Positions 31,793-41,489 of a stretch of DNA of 64,000 nucleotides are shown here, in pieces. Where the stretch lies: contig NZ_RJLM01000005.1 of the NCBI RefSeq assembly GCF_004104355.1, forward strand, positions 310,001 through 374,000, in the 5' to 3' direction. The translations under genes were made by a program, and so were the position numbers. This stretch comes from Photobacterium chitinilyticum (GTDB lineage: Bacteria > Pseudomonadota > Gammaproteobacteria > Enterobacterales > Vibrionaceae). The notes below the pieces were generated by a model. The model saw nothing but the letters and a program-made list of their open reading frames with translations, was not told where the DNA came from and ran no database searches. The first letter of the stretch is position 1. The number at the start of each line of letters is the position of its first letter.

Positions 31793-32713
31793 TTATTTAA
31801 ACTGCTTTTTCCACAGACTCTCAATGTGCTGGATACACCATGTTTTGGCTTTGCCCATCCTGCTACGGTTCCAGGCTAGTACCATATCCAACTCATAGAC
31901 AGGATCATCACCAATCACTACCAACTCACCATTCTTGATGGCTTCTTCGGCGTAACAAGTCGACATTGTCGCGATACCCATTCCGACTTTGAGTGCAACA
32001 AACTTATCGTACATCGAACTCACAGTCAGTAACGGCTGCTCATCAAGTATATTATGAGTAAGAGGCGGCAAACTTCTTGCGGTATCAGCAACGGCAATAC
32101 CACGGTATTGCTGCCTGACCAAAGGATCTAGAGGGTTTTCATGCTGATGAATAGGATGATCCGGATGAGCAACCCAAATAGTATCAAGCTTGCCTATTGG
32201 CTGAATTTTAACTTCTGGGGGAGCAACACTAGGTGCAGGTGCGATTAACAGGTCAGCTCTGTCTTGCGCAAGGGCTTCCCAGCATCCGGCAAGAATTTCT
32301 TCCTGAAAACGGATACGAGTCTTGCTCTGCTTTGCAAGCCCATCCACCAGCGGCAACATATGATCTAATTTAACCAGGCCATCATACGCAATGGTTATGT
32401 CCAGCTCCCAGCCATGAGCCAATGCACTGGCATCAGAAATCATTTCATCAGCTGCAGTAAGCAGTAATCGCCCTCTTTCTAATAGCAAGCGGCCCGCTTT
32501 GGTAAAAGCAGCCTTATGGCCTGAACGGTCAAAAATCACCAGATCCAGATCCTGCTCTAACTTCTGTACCTGATAACTCAAAGAGGAAGGCGCACGCCCT
32601 AACTCTTCAGAAGCAGCGGCAAAACTCCCCCGACGCTCTATCGCATCCAGCACTAATAGTGCTTCAAAAGACAATAATTTATTCACTTCTTCTCCCAACG
32701 GTGAAGCTGACAT
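31793..32713 (-). CDS. LysR-family regulator, YhaJ-like
   Basis: A 306-residue regulator. The N-terminal helix-turn-helix (ERRGSFAAASEELGRAPSSLS) and flanking sequence closely follow E. coli YhaJ (same pattern DAIERRGSFAAAxELGRxPSxLSYxxQKLE), and the effector domain keeps the YhaJ signatures VAHPDHPIHQ, RGIAVADTAR and MAKAKTWCI-like motifs near the C-terminus. YhaJ senses aromatic compounds and controls virulence or quinone-related genes in enterics; that role cannot be carried over with certainty. The N-terminal ten residues before LLSFEALLVLDA may be untranslated; an internal GTG is the alternative. Confidence 0.88.
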   Translation of the reverse strand: MSASPLGEEVNKLLSFEALLVLDAIERRGSFAAASEELGRAPSSLSYQVQKLEQDLDLVIFDRSGHKAAFTKAGRLLLERGRLLLTAADEMISDASALAHGWELDITIAYDGLVKLDHMLPLVDGLAKQSKTRIRFQEEILAGCWEALAQDRADLLIAPAPSVAPPEVKIQPIGKLDTIWVAHPDHPIHQHENPLDPLVRQQYRGIAVADTARSLPPLTHNILDEQPLLTVSSMYDKFVALKVGMGIATMSTCYAEEAIKNGELVVIGDDPVYELDMVLAWNRSRMGKAKTWCIQHIESLWKKQFK

Positions 32714-32954
32714 CTTTTTTTAAGGTTGTATCACAGTTCCGCATTCTATTCCCATGAAAAAGAGAATATCTACTTTGCTATACAGCTTAGGGATATATAT
32801 CTATAACTTCACTGCTGGTTAACGAAGAAAGTAATCATTCGAATTATTGAATATTTAATCAATACTTAAAGTATATTCCCCGAGGATTTTTTACCTCGAT
32901 GACAATTTAGTCATTATCATGAATAAATTGCATTTGTTAGCTTTCATGCTAGAT

Positions 32955-33608
32955 CTAGATCTCGCTCACAAGGTGTTGACTAAGATTCACGTCGCCGACA
33001 CCGATTTCAATGTCAATTTGATGATCTCCTGCTCCGGTAAAAGTCAGCTGATCAGATACGATTACTCGCTCTTTAAGCAGGTCACCTTGTTCAAATCCAT
33101 GGACTTGAATTTCACCAACACCGACGGCCGCACTCACATGATCATAGTCCATACTATTCACGCCTACCCAGGCTGAACCGACGCCAATATCTGCTTTTAG
33201 CGACTGACTGAAACCATCCACTTCAACATTGCCGACACCGACTTGAATTTGCAGAGCCAGCTCTTTGGGTATACTCACCGTCCATTGCTGGGTAATATCG
33301 TCTTCATCAATTTTCAGTTGGAGTACCTGATCAGTGATCTGTTGTGTTAAGACTAAGGCATCAAGATCTGTAGCAACGAAAAACCAACTTGATGAGTTAT
33401 CCTCAACATCCACTCGATAGGTGACAACATCGCTCTCGACCACCTGAACAGTAAGCATCCCTACCGGAACTTCCAATGCCAGCTTGGTCAACCCCTGCTC
33501 ACTAACGTCAACACTACCTGAAAAAGTCCGCTTATCTTTTGCGACCACAATATTGCTTAAAGAGAAAAGCGCGATAAATACAATAAGTAAGCCAAATCCT
33601 TTCTTCAT
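32955..33608 (-). CDS. Secreted beta-rich protein of the DUF4097-like kind
   Basis: A 217-residue precursor with a signal peptide (KKGFGLLIVFIALFSLSNIVVA, about 2-23). The mature protein consists of repeated short strands with spaced Gly-Val-Gly motifs (VGVGNVEVDGFS, IGVGSAWVGV, VGVGEIQVHGFE, IGVGDVNLSQH), giving a right-handed beta-helix look. The family resembles adhesin-like DUF4097. Periplasmic or surface role unknown. A single gene, convergent with nothing; the next rightward gene starts 322 bases away. Confidence 0.65.
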   Translation of the reverse strand: MKKGFGLLIVFIALFSLSNIVVAKDKRTFSGSVDVSEQGLTKLALEVPVGMLTVQVVESDVVTYRVDVEDNSSSWFFVATDLDALVLTQQITDQVLQLKIDEDDITQQWTVSIPKELALQIQVGVGNVEVDGFSQSLKADIGVGSAWVGVNSMDYDHVSAAVGVGEIQVHGFEQGDLLKERVIVSDQLTFTGAGDHQIDIEIGVGDVNLSQHLVSEI

Positions 33609-33930
33609 GTCGATTCCTTTAACCTACGATATGATTCTTGTGTAAAGGTAATAGCAGGTAGTGTGCCAAGTATTATATCCAATAACTTCAATGAGTTAAC
33701 TTAATCAAACGGATGATCACCACCCTTTAGTGGCTAATTTGACCGCTGCATGGCAAAAATAACCACACACCAATGAAGTTTCGAACTATGAGTTCAATCT
33801 TCAAACATAAAAGAATAAGCATTTAATTGATCTGCATTAATATTGACAGAAATGTTTTGTTCTAAAGTGACAACCAAGTGACCGGGAAGACTAAAATTGA
33901 TTTAAAATCAAAGATTAAGGATTAACCATT
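33609..33930. other. Intergenic region
   Basis: 322 bases between divergent genes at 33608 and 33931. Strongly AT-rich; ATG upstream sequence AGGATTAACC precedes the rightward gene. No gene and no convincing regulatory repeat were seen. Confidence 0.45.
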
Positions 33931-34278
33931 ATGGATAAACCCTCACAATCGCTTTCACAGACTATTTCATATCTCAAACATTGCTCTTCGCAGCTGATGA
34001 CCAACCAAGCTCTCTCTCCTGCCAGTCTCTCGGCGCAGCGCGTTCATGAAATTGCTTCCATTGAATATCTCGAACTAGAACACGCAGCCAAACAAGTAAC
34101 CAGCATTCAAAAAGAGCTCTTCCGTGCCATTCTTGCACTAGAAAATGACGACAAAACTGTTGTCAAAGAAGCGCTATCAACTGCTATTCATCAAATAAAC
34201 AGTGAACTTACTGTACCTGCCTCCAAAGCTGATAATAAGATTGACAAAGTCGCCTGTGATCCTGCACTTGCAGGCTAA
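33931..34278 (+). CDS. Small soluble helical protein, unknown
   Basis: A 115-residue, mostly helical protein (LSQTISYLKHCSSQLMTN, IEYLELEHAAKQVTSIQKELF, ALSTAIHQINSEL). No signal or membrane segment. It is followed by a strong terminator at 34301-34329. Not recognised. Confidence 0.55.
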   Translation: MDKPSQSLSQTISYLKHCSSQLMTNQALSPASLSAQRVHEIASIEYLELEHAAKQVTSIQKELFRAILALENDDKTVVKEALSTAIHQINSELTVPASKADNKIDKVACDPALAG

Positions 34279-34300
34279 ATCGACTTATGAACAGCACACA

Positions 34301-34329
34301 AAAAAAGCCCTCTGTGCGAGGGCTTTTTT
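34301..34329. terminator. Bidirectional terminator
   Basis: AAAAAAGCCCTC, loop TGTGC, GAGGGCTTTTTT: a 12-bp perfect stem with A-run and T-run, between convergent genes. Confidence 0.85.
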
Positions 34330-34378
34330 GCTAGTGTTAGATCAATTTTTAGATGGAAATTCTTAGGTAATCAGCAGC

Positions 34379-35656
34379 CTACATCAGCCACTTCCACCAA
34401 ATAAACACAGCCAGAAAACCAAACAGATAAGTTAACCCTGCCCACGACAGCATTTTCATTGTACGGCTCCATTGCAGCGCCTTCGGCAAGGCCGTTTTAG
34501 CCACCAACCGATAGTTCAACAACGCAAATACCGGTGTCGTCATAAAAGCCAGCACCATGGCAAAATTAAGCAGCGGCATCAATGCAGAGCTAAAGAATAC
34601 AATAATACCCATCGCAGCAGCACTCACAATCACCATCCAGGTATTATGGTAACTACGCTGGTCTAGTGGCTTGTTCTGAAGCAATAACTGGGATTCAGCC
34701 AAGGCTCGGGAATAACCATCTATAACGGTAATAGTGCTACCGAAAATACAGAAGAAGGCGATAGCCGCAATTAAATAGCGAGCCCACTCGCCAATCGTCG
34801 AAGCATACAACCCAACTAACTGATGTGAAAATCCAATGCCTGAGCTTTTTAATTCGGTGCCTGTTCCATGTAAGACCAGCGCCCCTAGTGCCAAGAAGAT
34901 AATTGCCAGAATAGCCGTGCCGATATAGCCAACATTAAAGTCAAACAGTGCCGATTGTGCCGTCACCTTTTGCTCTTTCTGCTGACTCTTGAGCCAAAGT
35001 GATGTCAGACAAGAGATCTCTATCGGTGCGGGCATCCACCCCATCATAATCACAATAAAGCCAATAGAAGCGATAGACCATGCTGAAGGAGCCTCAAAGC
35101 CAGCCTGCGCCGCACTTCCGTTACCAGCCGCAATAATCACTGCAGATAAGGTCGCAATAACCAATACCGCCATAATGACTTTCGATAAGCCATCAAGCGC
35201 CTTGTAATGGCCTGCAAATAAGATCACCAGACAGGCAATCGCAATGACGGCAGATAATATCGGCAGAGATAACGTTACCGGCAAAAAATAACCAAGCAAA
35301 CTGGCGCTAAATAGTAGCAGTGCCGAGGTGTTAACAATACCAGAGATCAGGCTTAGTCCGGTAAAAACCCAAAGATAACTACGTCCCATTGTGTCGTAGC
35401 CTTGGATCAAGCTGTTTCCGGTTCCCATCGTATATTGAACGCCGGCTCTGAAAAACGGGTATTTAAATAGGTTAACTAATAGGATTAACGCGGCCAGTTG
35501 CCAACCATAAATGGCTCCCGCCTTCGTTGAAGCGACAAGGTGTGAACCACCTACGGCTGCCGTCGCCATCATAATCCCAGGGCCTAAAGATTGAATTAGT
35601 TGCTTAATGCTACTACCATTTCCGGCAGAAGTTTGAATTGATGCTGTGTCCGACAT
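34379..35656 (-). CDS. NRAMP-related transporter lacking the DPGN motif
   Basis: A 425-residue protein with about 11 transmembrane helices and the overall NRAMP layout: LGPGIMMATAAVGGSHLVASTKAG in TM1, where canonical members have DPGN at the metal site, and MMGWMPAPIEISCL in TM6, where the usual MPH motif is changed. Canonical NRAMP proteins import Mn2+ or Fe2+ with protons. Loss of both metal-binding motifs suggests a different cargo (as in NRAMP-related transporters) or another mechanism. ATG at 35656 (MSDTASIQ) chosen. Ends at a bidirectional terminator. Substrate unknown. Confidence 0.78.
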   Translation of the reverse strand: MSDTASIQTSAGNGSSIKQLIQSLGPGIMMATAAVGGSHLVASTKAGAIYGWQLAALILLVNLFKYPFFRAGVQYTMGTGNSLIQGYDTMGRSYLWVFTGLSLISGIVNTSALLLFSASLLGYFLPVTLSLPILSAVIAIACLVILFAGHYKALDGLSKVIMAVLVIATLSAVIIAAGNGSAAQAGFEAPSAWSIASIGFIVIMMGWMPAPIEISCLTSLWLKSQQKEQKVTAQSALFDFNVGYIGTAILAIIFLALGALVLHGTGTELKSSGIGFSHQLVGLYASTIGEWARYLIAAIAFFCIFGSTITVIDGYSRALAESQLLLQNKPLDQRSYHNTWMVIVSAAAMGIIVFFSSALMPLLNFAMVLAFMTTPVFALLNYRLVAKTALPKALQWSRTMKMLSWAGLTYLFGFLAVFIWWKWLM

Positions 35657-35996
35657 AATCACATCCTGATGATTTTATAGTTCTAATACTGGGTGTTGCC
35701 CTCCAATTTCTCGCAGTTTTAACGTCAATGATCAAGCCTGCCTCTACGTGCTATCAGCAACTATCACTACTAGCCATGCTCATAACAGTGGATCATATCT
35801 ACCGGCAATTGTAATACTTATTGGTTGTCGGGTGTTTACAGCAAAAAAAACAATAAAAAAAACATTTCATTTCAGTGTGATTTTATCAATCCGTGGGTAA
35901 TTATTTATCCACTCTTTTCTGTTTTCCGGATTATGCTTAATAAAAAGGTTTTATATACCAAAGCTAGTTATCGAACGAAGGCGGTTTTGATGATTC
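35657..35996. other. Intergenic region between the transporter and ydbH
   Basis: 340 bases, AT-rich, holding divergent promoters. AAAAAAAACAATAAAAAAAAC-type runs occur near 35842-35865. Nothing else is recognised. Confidence 0.45.
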
Positions 35997-38900
35997 ATGA
36001 ATGAAACAGAGAATACACAGCCCACGATAGCCATACCCAAAAGACAAATAAAAAGCCGAAGGAAGCGACTTTTTCTTTATGGCCTATTGGTTATGCTGTG
36101 TGCTCTTATTATTCCGGCGATTGTTATCCCGCCATGGCTAGCATCCAAAGGGATTGAGATTAATGCGATCTCCGGAATAGGTTTCAACCGAGGTCTCGTG
36201 ATCGATGAAATGTCCGTCACAATCAACAAAAACGCGCTAACTTTTCAAAAACTTTCCTTGGAACATTTTGTTGACAAGGACAGCGCCATCTCCAATTCAT
36301 CGTGGCGACTGTTTTCCCAACACACCGAAGTCCGACTCTCTTCAGATATCTTGAATACCCTGAAGCAACAAAACTTCAGGTTAGGCAATCTGATACTGAC
36401 TGATACGGCTTTCAACTTCACTGATCTTTCAGAGCCTTATGTATTTAGTGCCCATGCCAGCACTGTCGAAACCTCTCTGTTTGATAAACGTGACATTGCA
36501 GTCAAACAACAAATTAAGAATATCGACCTTGTTTTGACAACACAGCCTGCCGTGGTCATTAGCGGCTTTATTAAATACGGCACCCTCAACCTACTGATCC
36601 CGGGAGACAAAGCGGCAAACCGTTATCCATTTGACTTTGAAAACGCAAACTTTTCTATCAGCTGGCAAGCTGATAAAACACCTCTTTCCGTTCATATAGC
36701 CACACTCACCCCCAAATGGACCACCGTCACACAGAGTTACATCCAGTCGGGACAAAACATTGCTCTTGAGCTTGATCTCAAACAAGCTGAAAACAGTATT
36801 AAGCTAACAGCGGATAAACTCTGGCTTGATCAACCGAGTCAGTTACCAGAATTTATCAAAAAACCTAACGATACTAATCAGGGCCTTCATCTAGGACGAG
36901 CTATTGCCAAGCTCTCCTTGCTTCCTTTACGTAAGCTTAAAATTCATGACTTCAGCTACGGCGAGCTGATCATTCAGTCGCTTCTGGTACTCGAAACACC
37001 CAAAAAACGAAGTAACAAGCCCGATAAAAAAGCTCGGTTGAAACTGATCGGAAAGGCACTTGGCCCCGATCCCTATGACATTGATGTGTTGGTTGAACAT
37101 ATCAATGATCAAGATGCTCACTTTTCAGGAACAATCGCGGGTCCGAAGGGTAACAGCCTGCAATGCATGGCCAAACTCCACTTTTCCAGCCCATTACCGA
37201 CATCACTTAACTGCAGCGCTAATTTCCGCCAAACCAAAGAGCTAACTGACAGGCTCAAGTTTTATGACATGCCTAATGCGTCCCTTAGCGAGCCGCTGGT
37301 TATAAGCGCGACTCAAACAGCCTTCAGCCAAGATACAATCACCTCCAAAGCTATGCATCAGGATCCTGTAACAGATGCTTCTACCGCAGAGGCTATTTCA
37401 AGAAACCTAGACAACATCACGAAAGCCCGCTACCAAATAAACGTTACGTTACCCCGTCACATCAAAGTAGCTCTAAATCAATTTTCGTTTCGGCACCCAA
37501 TGTATGCTACCACTTCTGATAGACCAAATAAGAAAGCAGCCGTCTCTACACTATCTTTCAGCACAGATGGAACGCTAACCTTTGATGCCCTATACCAATA
37601 TGGCAGGCTGGCATTTGATCTCAGTGAACCCACTGAAAAAATCACGATGGAAAGCCCCCAGCACGACAGTTTTTTTTCTTTATTATTTAATAGATTACGC
37701 TGCACCATCAACTTAGATCAACGCCATCCGCCAAGTTCGTTACAATGTAACAGCAATATGCATTTTCAAACCCGGATTGATAGGCTTTCTCCCTCCGCAG
37801 ATACGGAACTGAATCAGATTGCTGCCAGCAGTGATATTGACCTTAAATGGTCATCCCAAGAATTGATCATGCAAATTCAAAATACCCAGCTCAATGTTGC
37901 TCAAGCAGCATTGCCTGTGGCTGCGAAGCTTGATCCCACTCTAGTTCAGTCTCAGGCTACAGGTTTATTGCTGCAAGTAGGAAATATCAAGCTATCACAA
38001 GTATCAAATCATGATTCATCACCACAACTGACACTCCAACTGGCACCTGATACCGAAATCCTCATTACCAGTGATTTCTATAGTGAGAAAGTGATTTCAG
38101 AGGAGATCATTTCCGGACAAGCTTCCGAGCAGTCACGAAAACGATCCCTACGTAACAAGAAGCAACTTCCTGTGCAGAAATACGATGCAAAACTAACAAT
38201 TGCTTTAAAAGGCACAACCATTATTCAATCGAACGGGCAGTTGAAGATAAATACTCAATACCAAACAAACCTCAATCTAAAACAGAACAACCAGCGATTA
38301 CCTTCTTTTAGCAGCCAAGGCGATATTGTACTAAAGCCTGAAGCCTTCAAAATCACCGGCACCTTAAACAGCGCTGCAAAAGCTCGACTGATGCAGTTTT
38401 CGGTGGATTCTGATTTGGAGCAAGATCAAACTCGAATAACATTACACCGTAATGAGGTTTACTTTGGTCCGAAACGTAGTTTAAAAAAACACTATTTACC
38501 GAACCTACCGATCAAGTACGATCTCAACAACGGAAAGGTTAGCTTTGATGCTGATCTGCTACTTAACAAAGGAAAGCTAACTGGTGAATTTGCTGTCTTT
38601 GCCGACAGTTTAGGCGGATATATACACGGATTTCATTTTGCAGATCTCAATGTCTCTTTTACGGCAGCCATCACCCCAGGGGGGATCCGCTCAAAATATC
38701 CAATCAGTCTACATGCCGGCCTGCTACATGCCGGAGTGTTACTCGAGAACATTTTTGCTCTGGTTGAATTTGATACCAAGAACAACCGCTATGCGCTTCA
38801 CCGCGCCAGTGCTTATCTGTTAGGCGGCTCTATCAGTACCCATGGGATAACCAGCTCATCACTGACTAACATCCCCCACATTCCTATCCTTGTCCATCGC

Positions 38901-39362
38901 CTGGATCTGGAAAAACTCATGCAAGCCGTTGAGCCTAATGATGTTGAACTTACAGGTACGCTAGATGGCAGCTTCCCTATGTCGATACAAGACGGCCTGC
39001 CTGCGATTCAGAGCGGTAAGCTCCACTCTCGCTATCCGGGAGGTGTACTCCGCTACCGGGAAGGTTCTGCCATTGACAAGAATGTCGAAGCCGCCGGTGA
39101 AAATAGCCTGTTAGTGATTAGCAAGATTCTCAAAAATTATAAATACGACTCGCTGGCCGTTGATATAGACTATTCTAAAGAAGGACAATTAAACGCTAGT
39201 TCGCGGTTTAAAGGCTACAATCCTGATTTTCAAAATGGACGGCCGGTATATATAAACTTGAACATTGAAGACGATATTCCAGCACTAATAAAGACGTTGA
39301 ATACGATAAATTCATCAAAGCTGGAAGGTCAATTTTTAAAGCAGCTTGGTTTAGATGAGTAG
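35997..39362 (+). CDS. ydbH: YdbH-family envelope lipid-transport protein (AsmA-like)
   Basis: An 1121-residue protein. A basic N-terminal tail and one transmembrane helix (KRLFLYGLLVMLCALIIPAIVI, about 24-45) anchor it in the inner membrane; the rest is a very long beta-rich AsmA-like bridge into the periplasm, ending in a conserved segment (GGVLRYREGSA ... KYDSLAVDIDYSKEGQLNA). It is the YdbH member of the YdbH/TamB/YhdP group that moves phospholipid to the outer membrane. ynbE and ydbL follow in the same order as in E. coli. The frame is intact; the size is larger than E. coli YdbH (about 879 residues), as in other Vibrionaceae. Confidence 0.88.
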   Translation: MNETENTQPTIAIPKRQIKSRRKRLFLYGLLVMLCALIIPAIVIPPWLASKGIEINAISGIGFNRGLVIDEMSVTINKNALTFQKLSLEHFVDKDSAISNSSWRLFSQHTEVRLSSDILNTLKQQNFRLGNLILTDTAFNFTDLSEPYVFSAHASTVETSLFDKRDIAVKQQIKNIDLVLTTQPAVVISGFIKYGTLNLLIPGDKAANRYPFDFENANFSISWQADKTPLSVHIATLTPKWTTVTQSYIQSGQNIALELDLKQAENSIKLTADKLWLDQPSQLPEFIKKPNDTNQGLHLGRAIAKLSLLPLRKLKIHDFSYGELIIQSLLVLETPKKRSNKPDKKARLKLIGKALGPDPYDIDVLVEHINDQDAHFSGTIAGPKGNSLQCMAKLHFSSPLPTSLNCSANFRQTKELTDRLKFYDMPNASLSEPLVISATQTAFSQDTITSKAMHQDPVTDASTAEAISRNLDNITKARYQINVTLPRHIKVALNQFSFRHPMYATTSDRPNKKAAVSTLSFSTDGTLTFDALYQYGRLAFDLSEPTEKITMESPQHDSFFSLLFNRLRCTINLDQRHPPSSLQCNSNMHFQTRIDRLSPSADTELNQIAASSDIDLKWSSQELIMQIQNTQLNVAQAALPVAAKLDPTLVQSQATGLLLQVGNIKLSQVSNHDSSPQLTLQLAPDTEILITSDFYSEKVISEEIISGQASEQSRKRSLRNKKQLPVQKYDAKLTIALKGTTIIQSNGQLKINTQYQTNLNLKQNNQRLPSFSSQGDIVLKPEAFKITGTLNSAAKARLMQFSVDSDLEQDQTRITLHRNEVYFGPKRSLKKHYLPNLPIKYDLNNGKVSFDADLLLNKGKLTGEFAVFADSLGGYIHGFHFADLNVSFTAAITPGGIRSKYPISLHAGLLHAGVLLENIFALVEFDTKNNRYALHRASAYLLGGSISTHGITSSSLTNIPHIPILVHRLDLEKLMQAVEPNDVELTGTLDGSFPMSIQDGLPAIQSGKLHSRYPGGVLRYREGSAIDKNVEAAGENSLLVISKILKNYKYDSLAVDIDYSKEGQLNASSRFKGYNPDFQNGRPVYINLNIEDDIPALIKTLNTINSSKLEGQFLKQLGLDE

Positions 39363-39410
39363 CATTATTGCGCTTTTGTTTAACATGACAGCTAAGAATG
39401 GTCGTAGCTC

Positions 39411-39626
39411 ATGGATATTCAGCTAAAACTTTTCAGCATACTCACAATCCTTGCACTCGTTGCAATGTTTGGGATGATCGGTATTTCCGGCTGTACGCCC
39501 ACCGTACAGGTCACGGCATCTGACAAACCCATAGAAGTAAACCTCAATGTAAAGATTGAACACGAGATCCGAATAAAAGTTGATAAGGAAATTGATGACT
39601 TGTTCAGCGATGACGATGTATTCTGA
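39411..39626 (+). CDS. ynbE: YnbE-family outer-membrane lipoprotein
   Basis: A 71-residue lipoprotein precursor. Hydrophobic signal (LFSILTILALVAMFGMIGISGC) with lipobox ISGC, then the short conserved mature part CTPTVQVTASDKPIEVNLNVKIEHEI. It is the outer-membrane partner that pairs with YdbH by beta-strand addition to complete the lipid bridge. Between ydbH and ydbL, as expected. Confidence 0.9.
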   Translation: MDIQLKLFSILTILALVAMFGMIGISGCTPTVQVTASDKPIEVNLNVKIEHEIRIKVDKEIDDLFSDDDVF

Positions 39627-39644
39627 TACGGCAGGGAGATTGCC

Positions 39645-39968
39645 ATGAAGAATGTTCTAATCCTTTTTTTTGCTGTTTTCATATCAGCCAATGCCTATGC
39701 CCTTGACCTACAACAGGCCAAAGACCAAGGCTTGGTTGGTGAAGCAAACTCAGGCTATGTTGCCGTTGTTACCTCAACAGCGTCCAATGAAGTCCGTCAG
39801 CTCGTGTCTTCCGTTAACAATCATCGTAAAGAACGCTACAAAAAGATTGCCGTTTCTCATGGACTAACCAGCTCGGAAGTTGGTCATCTGGCTTACCAGA
39901 AAGCAGTCGATAAAACCAAACCCGGTAACTACTACCAAAATGCAGCAGGACGATGGATCAAAAAATAG
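39645..39968 (+). CDS. ydbL: YdbL-family periplasmic protein (DUF1318)
   Basis: A 107-residue periplasmic protein. Signal peptide (KNVLILFFAVFISANAYA, cleavage after ALA-type site), then DLQQAKDQGLVGEANSGYVAVV ... NNHRKERYKKIAVSHGL ... PGNYYQNAAGRWIKK, the DUF1318 pattern. YdbL modulates YdbH-YnbE assembly in E. coli. Short distance (18 bases) after ynbE supports one operon. Confidence 0.9.
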   Translation: MKNVLILFFAVFISANAYALDLQQAKDQGLVGEANSGYVAVVTSTASNEVRQLVSSVNNHRKERYKKIAVSHGLTSSEVGHLAYQKAVDKTKPGNYYQNAAGRWIKK

Positions 39969-40099
39969 CATCGGCAATTATCTTGAATTCATTATGTTCA
40001 GTATTTCTTAACCCTAGCTTCAATATATTTAAATCTAACTAACTAAATTTTCGCGTATACTCGCAGCATTCTAATCTTGACTCTTTTGACTACTCACTA

Positions 40100-41047
40100 A
40101 TGATGTCGCTTTCTAACTCCATCAAAAACGCCCGGACGTCTGATTACTTTTTCTTTGCTGTCGCTCTGATTTGCCTTCTTCCTTTTATTAGCTCACCCGT
40201 CGCGCTGATCTTGGGCTTCACTCTTGCCAGCCTTGGCTTGGTACCGACACATTTTAACTTAGCATCCCTTACCAAAAAACTGCTGTCATACTCCATTATC
40301 GGGCTGGGCTTCGGCATCCATCTCGATCAGGCTATCGAAGCAAGCAAACAAGGGCTGGGCCTTATCGTCGCTTCCATTTTCTTTACGCTGTTCATTGGTA
40401 ACCTACTGACCAAGCTACTGAAAATTGAGCAGAAAACCGGACACCTGATTGCATCAGGTACTGCTATTTGCGGCGGAAGTGCTATCGCAGCCGTCGCGCC
40501 GGCTATCAATGCCAGAGATGATCAAACTTCCCTTGCACTGGCCACTGTGTTCGTTCTGAATTCGGTCGCATTATTTGTGTTTCCGGCTCTTGGTCATCTA
40601 CTCGAGATGAGCCAGCATGCCTTTGGTACCTGGGCTGCAATCGCTATTCATGATACTTCGTCTGTTGTGGGAGCAGCCGGCGCCTATGGCGATGAGGCAC
40701 TGAAAACGGCCACGACGTTAAAGCTGGCCCGCGCGCTATGGATCATTCCTATTGCTTTTGTCAGTGCGCTGATGTTTAAAGGCGATAGCAAAAAGGTTGG
40801 GGTTCCCTACTTCATCATTTTTTACTGTGTCGCTATTTTGTTCGCGCATTTTGTGCCAGATCTACAGTCGGTCTACGATCAGGTATTTTCGATTTCCAAG
40901 CGAGTTCTGGTTGTCTGTCTGTTCTTGATTGGTTCAGGGATCACGGTCCAGAAACTTCGCGCTTCCGGGTTCCAGCCTCTATTGCTGGGGATCTTACTCT
41001 GGTTGAGTATCGGTATGGGTTCGTTGGCATATATTCAGCTGGTCTAA
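40100..41047 (+). CDS. yeiH: YeiH/UPF0324-family putative sulfate exporter
   Basis: A 315-residue inner-membrane protein with about nine to ten helices. Family motifs: [60 protein letters not shown] and [12 protein letters not shown]. These match YeiH. The group has been called a putative sulfate or sulfite exporter; the substrate is not confirmed. A strong terminator follows at 41056-41087. A single gene. Confidence 0.88.
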   Translation: MMSLSNSIKNARTSDYFFFAVALICLLPFISSPVALILGFTLASLGLVPTHFNLASLTKKLLSYSIIGLGFGIHLDQAIEASKQGLGLIVASIFFTLFIGNLLTKLLKIEQKTGHLIASGTAICGGSAIAAVAPAINARDDQTSLALATVFVLNSVALFVFPALGHLLEMSQHAFGTWAAIAIHDTSSVVGAAGAYGDEALKTATTLKLARALWIIPIAFVSALMFKGDSKKVGVPYFIIFYCVAILFAHFVPDLQSVYDQVFSISKRVLVVCLFLIGSGITVQKLRASGFQPLLLGILLWLSIGMGSLAYIQLV

Positions 41048-41055
41048 ATCAAAAG

Positions 41056-41087
41056 AAGAGCGAGTGTTTGGCACTCGCTCTTTTTTT
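41056..41087. terminator. Bidirectional terminator after yeiH
   Basis: AAGAGCGAGTG, loop TTTGG, CACTCGCTCTT then TTTTT: a strong stem between yeiH and the leftward small membrane gene. Confidence 0.85.
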
Positions 41088-41106
41088 ACGCAACTTATCG
41101 CACTAT

Positions 41107-41328
41107 TTATGGTGCAATATCAATTCGATCTTTGCTTCTAGATTCATTATCTGACGCCTCAGCCGAAAATTTTGCCTCTCCAGGGCTGGCCTTCCTTCTA
41201 ATTGCTTTTCTTGCAACAACGAACAACAAAAGCAAAAATGCCGCCAAGTCCATCAAGGCACTCACCAGCCCCGATGTCATCACCGACAATCCCACTAGCG
41301 CCAAGACTAACCCTGTCCATTTAACCAT
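41107..41328 (-). CDS. Small membrane protein, unknown
   Basis: A 73-residue protein with one or two hydrophobic helices (WTGLVLALVGLSVMTSGLV and LAAFLLLLFVV) and a basic then acidic C-terminal tail (RKAIRRKASPGEAKFS). It ends 20 bases beyond the yeiH terminator. Not recognised; moderate coding support. Confidence 0.5.
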   Translation of the reverse strand: MVKWTGLVLALVGLSVMTSGLVSALMDLAAFLLLLFVVARKAIRRKASPGEAKFSAEASDNESRSKDRIDIAP

Positions 41329-41489
41329 CCGCTTACCTTTCCCACTCAGGCACTATTATCTTGCTATATTATCGGAAAGATTCGGGGGGAAAGAAAAATA
41401 CCCTTTATCTCTATGAAATTCAAAACGGTTATAAACAAACAAGAATGCGAGCATTTTTATTATAAGAGTGTTATTCGTAATACCTGTAT

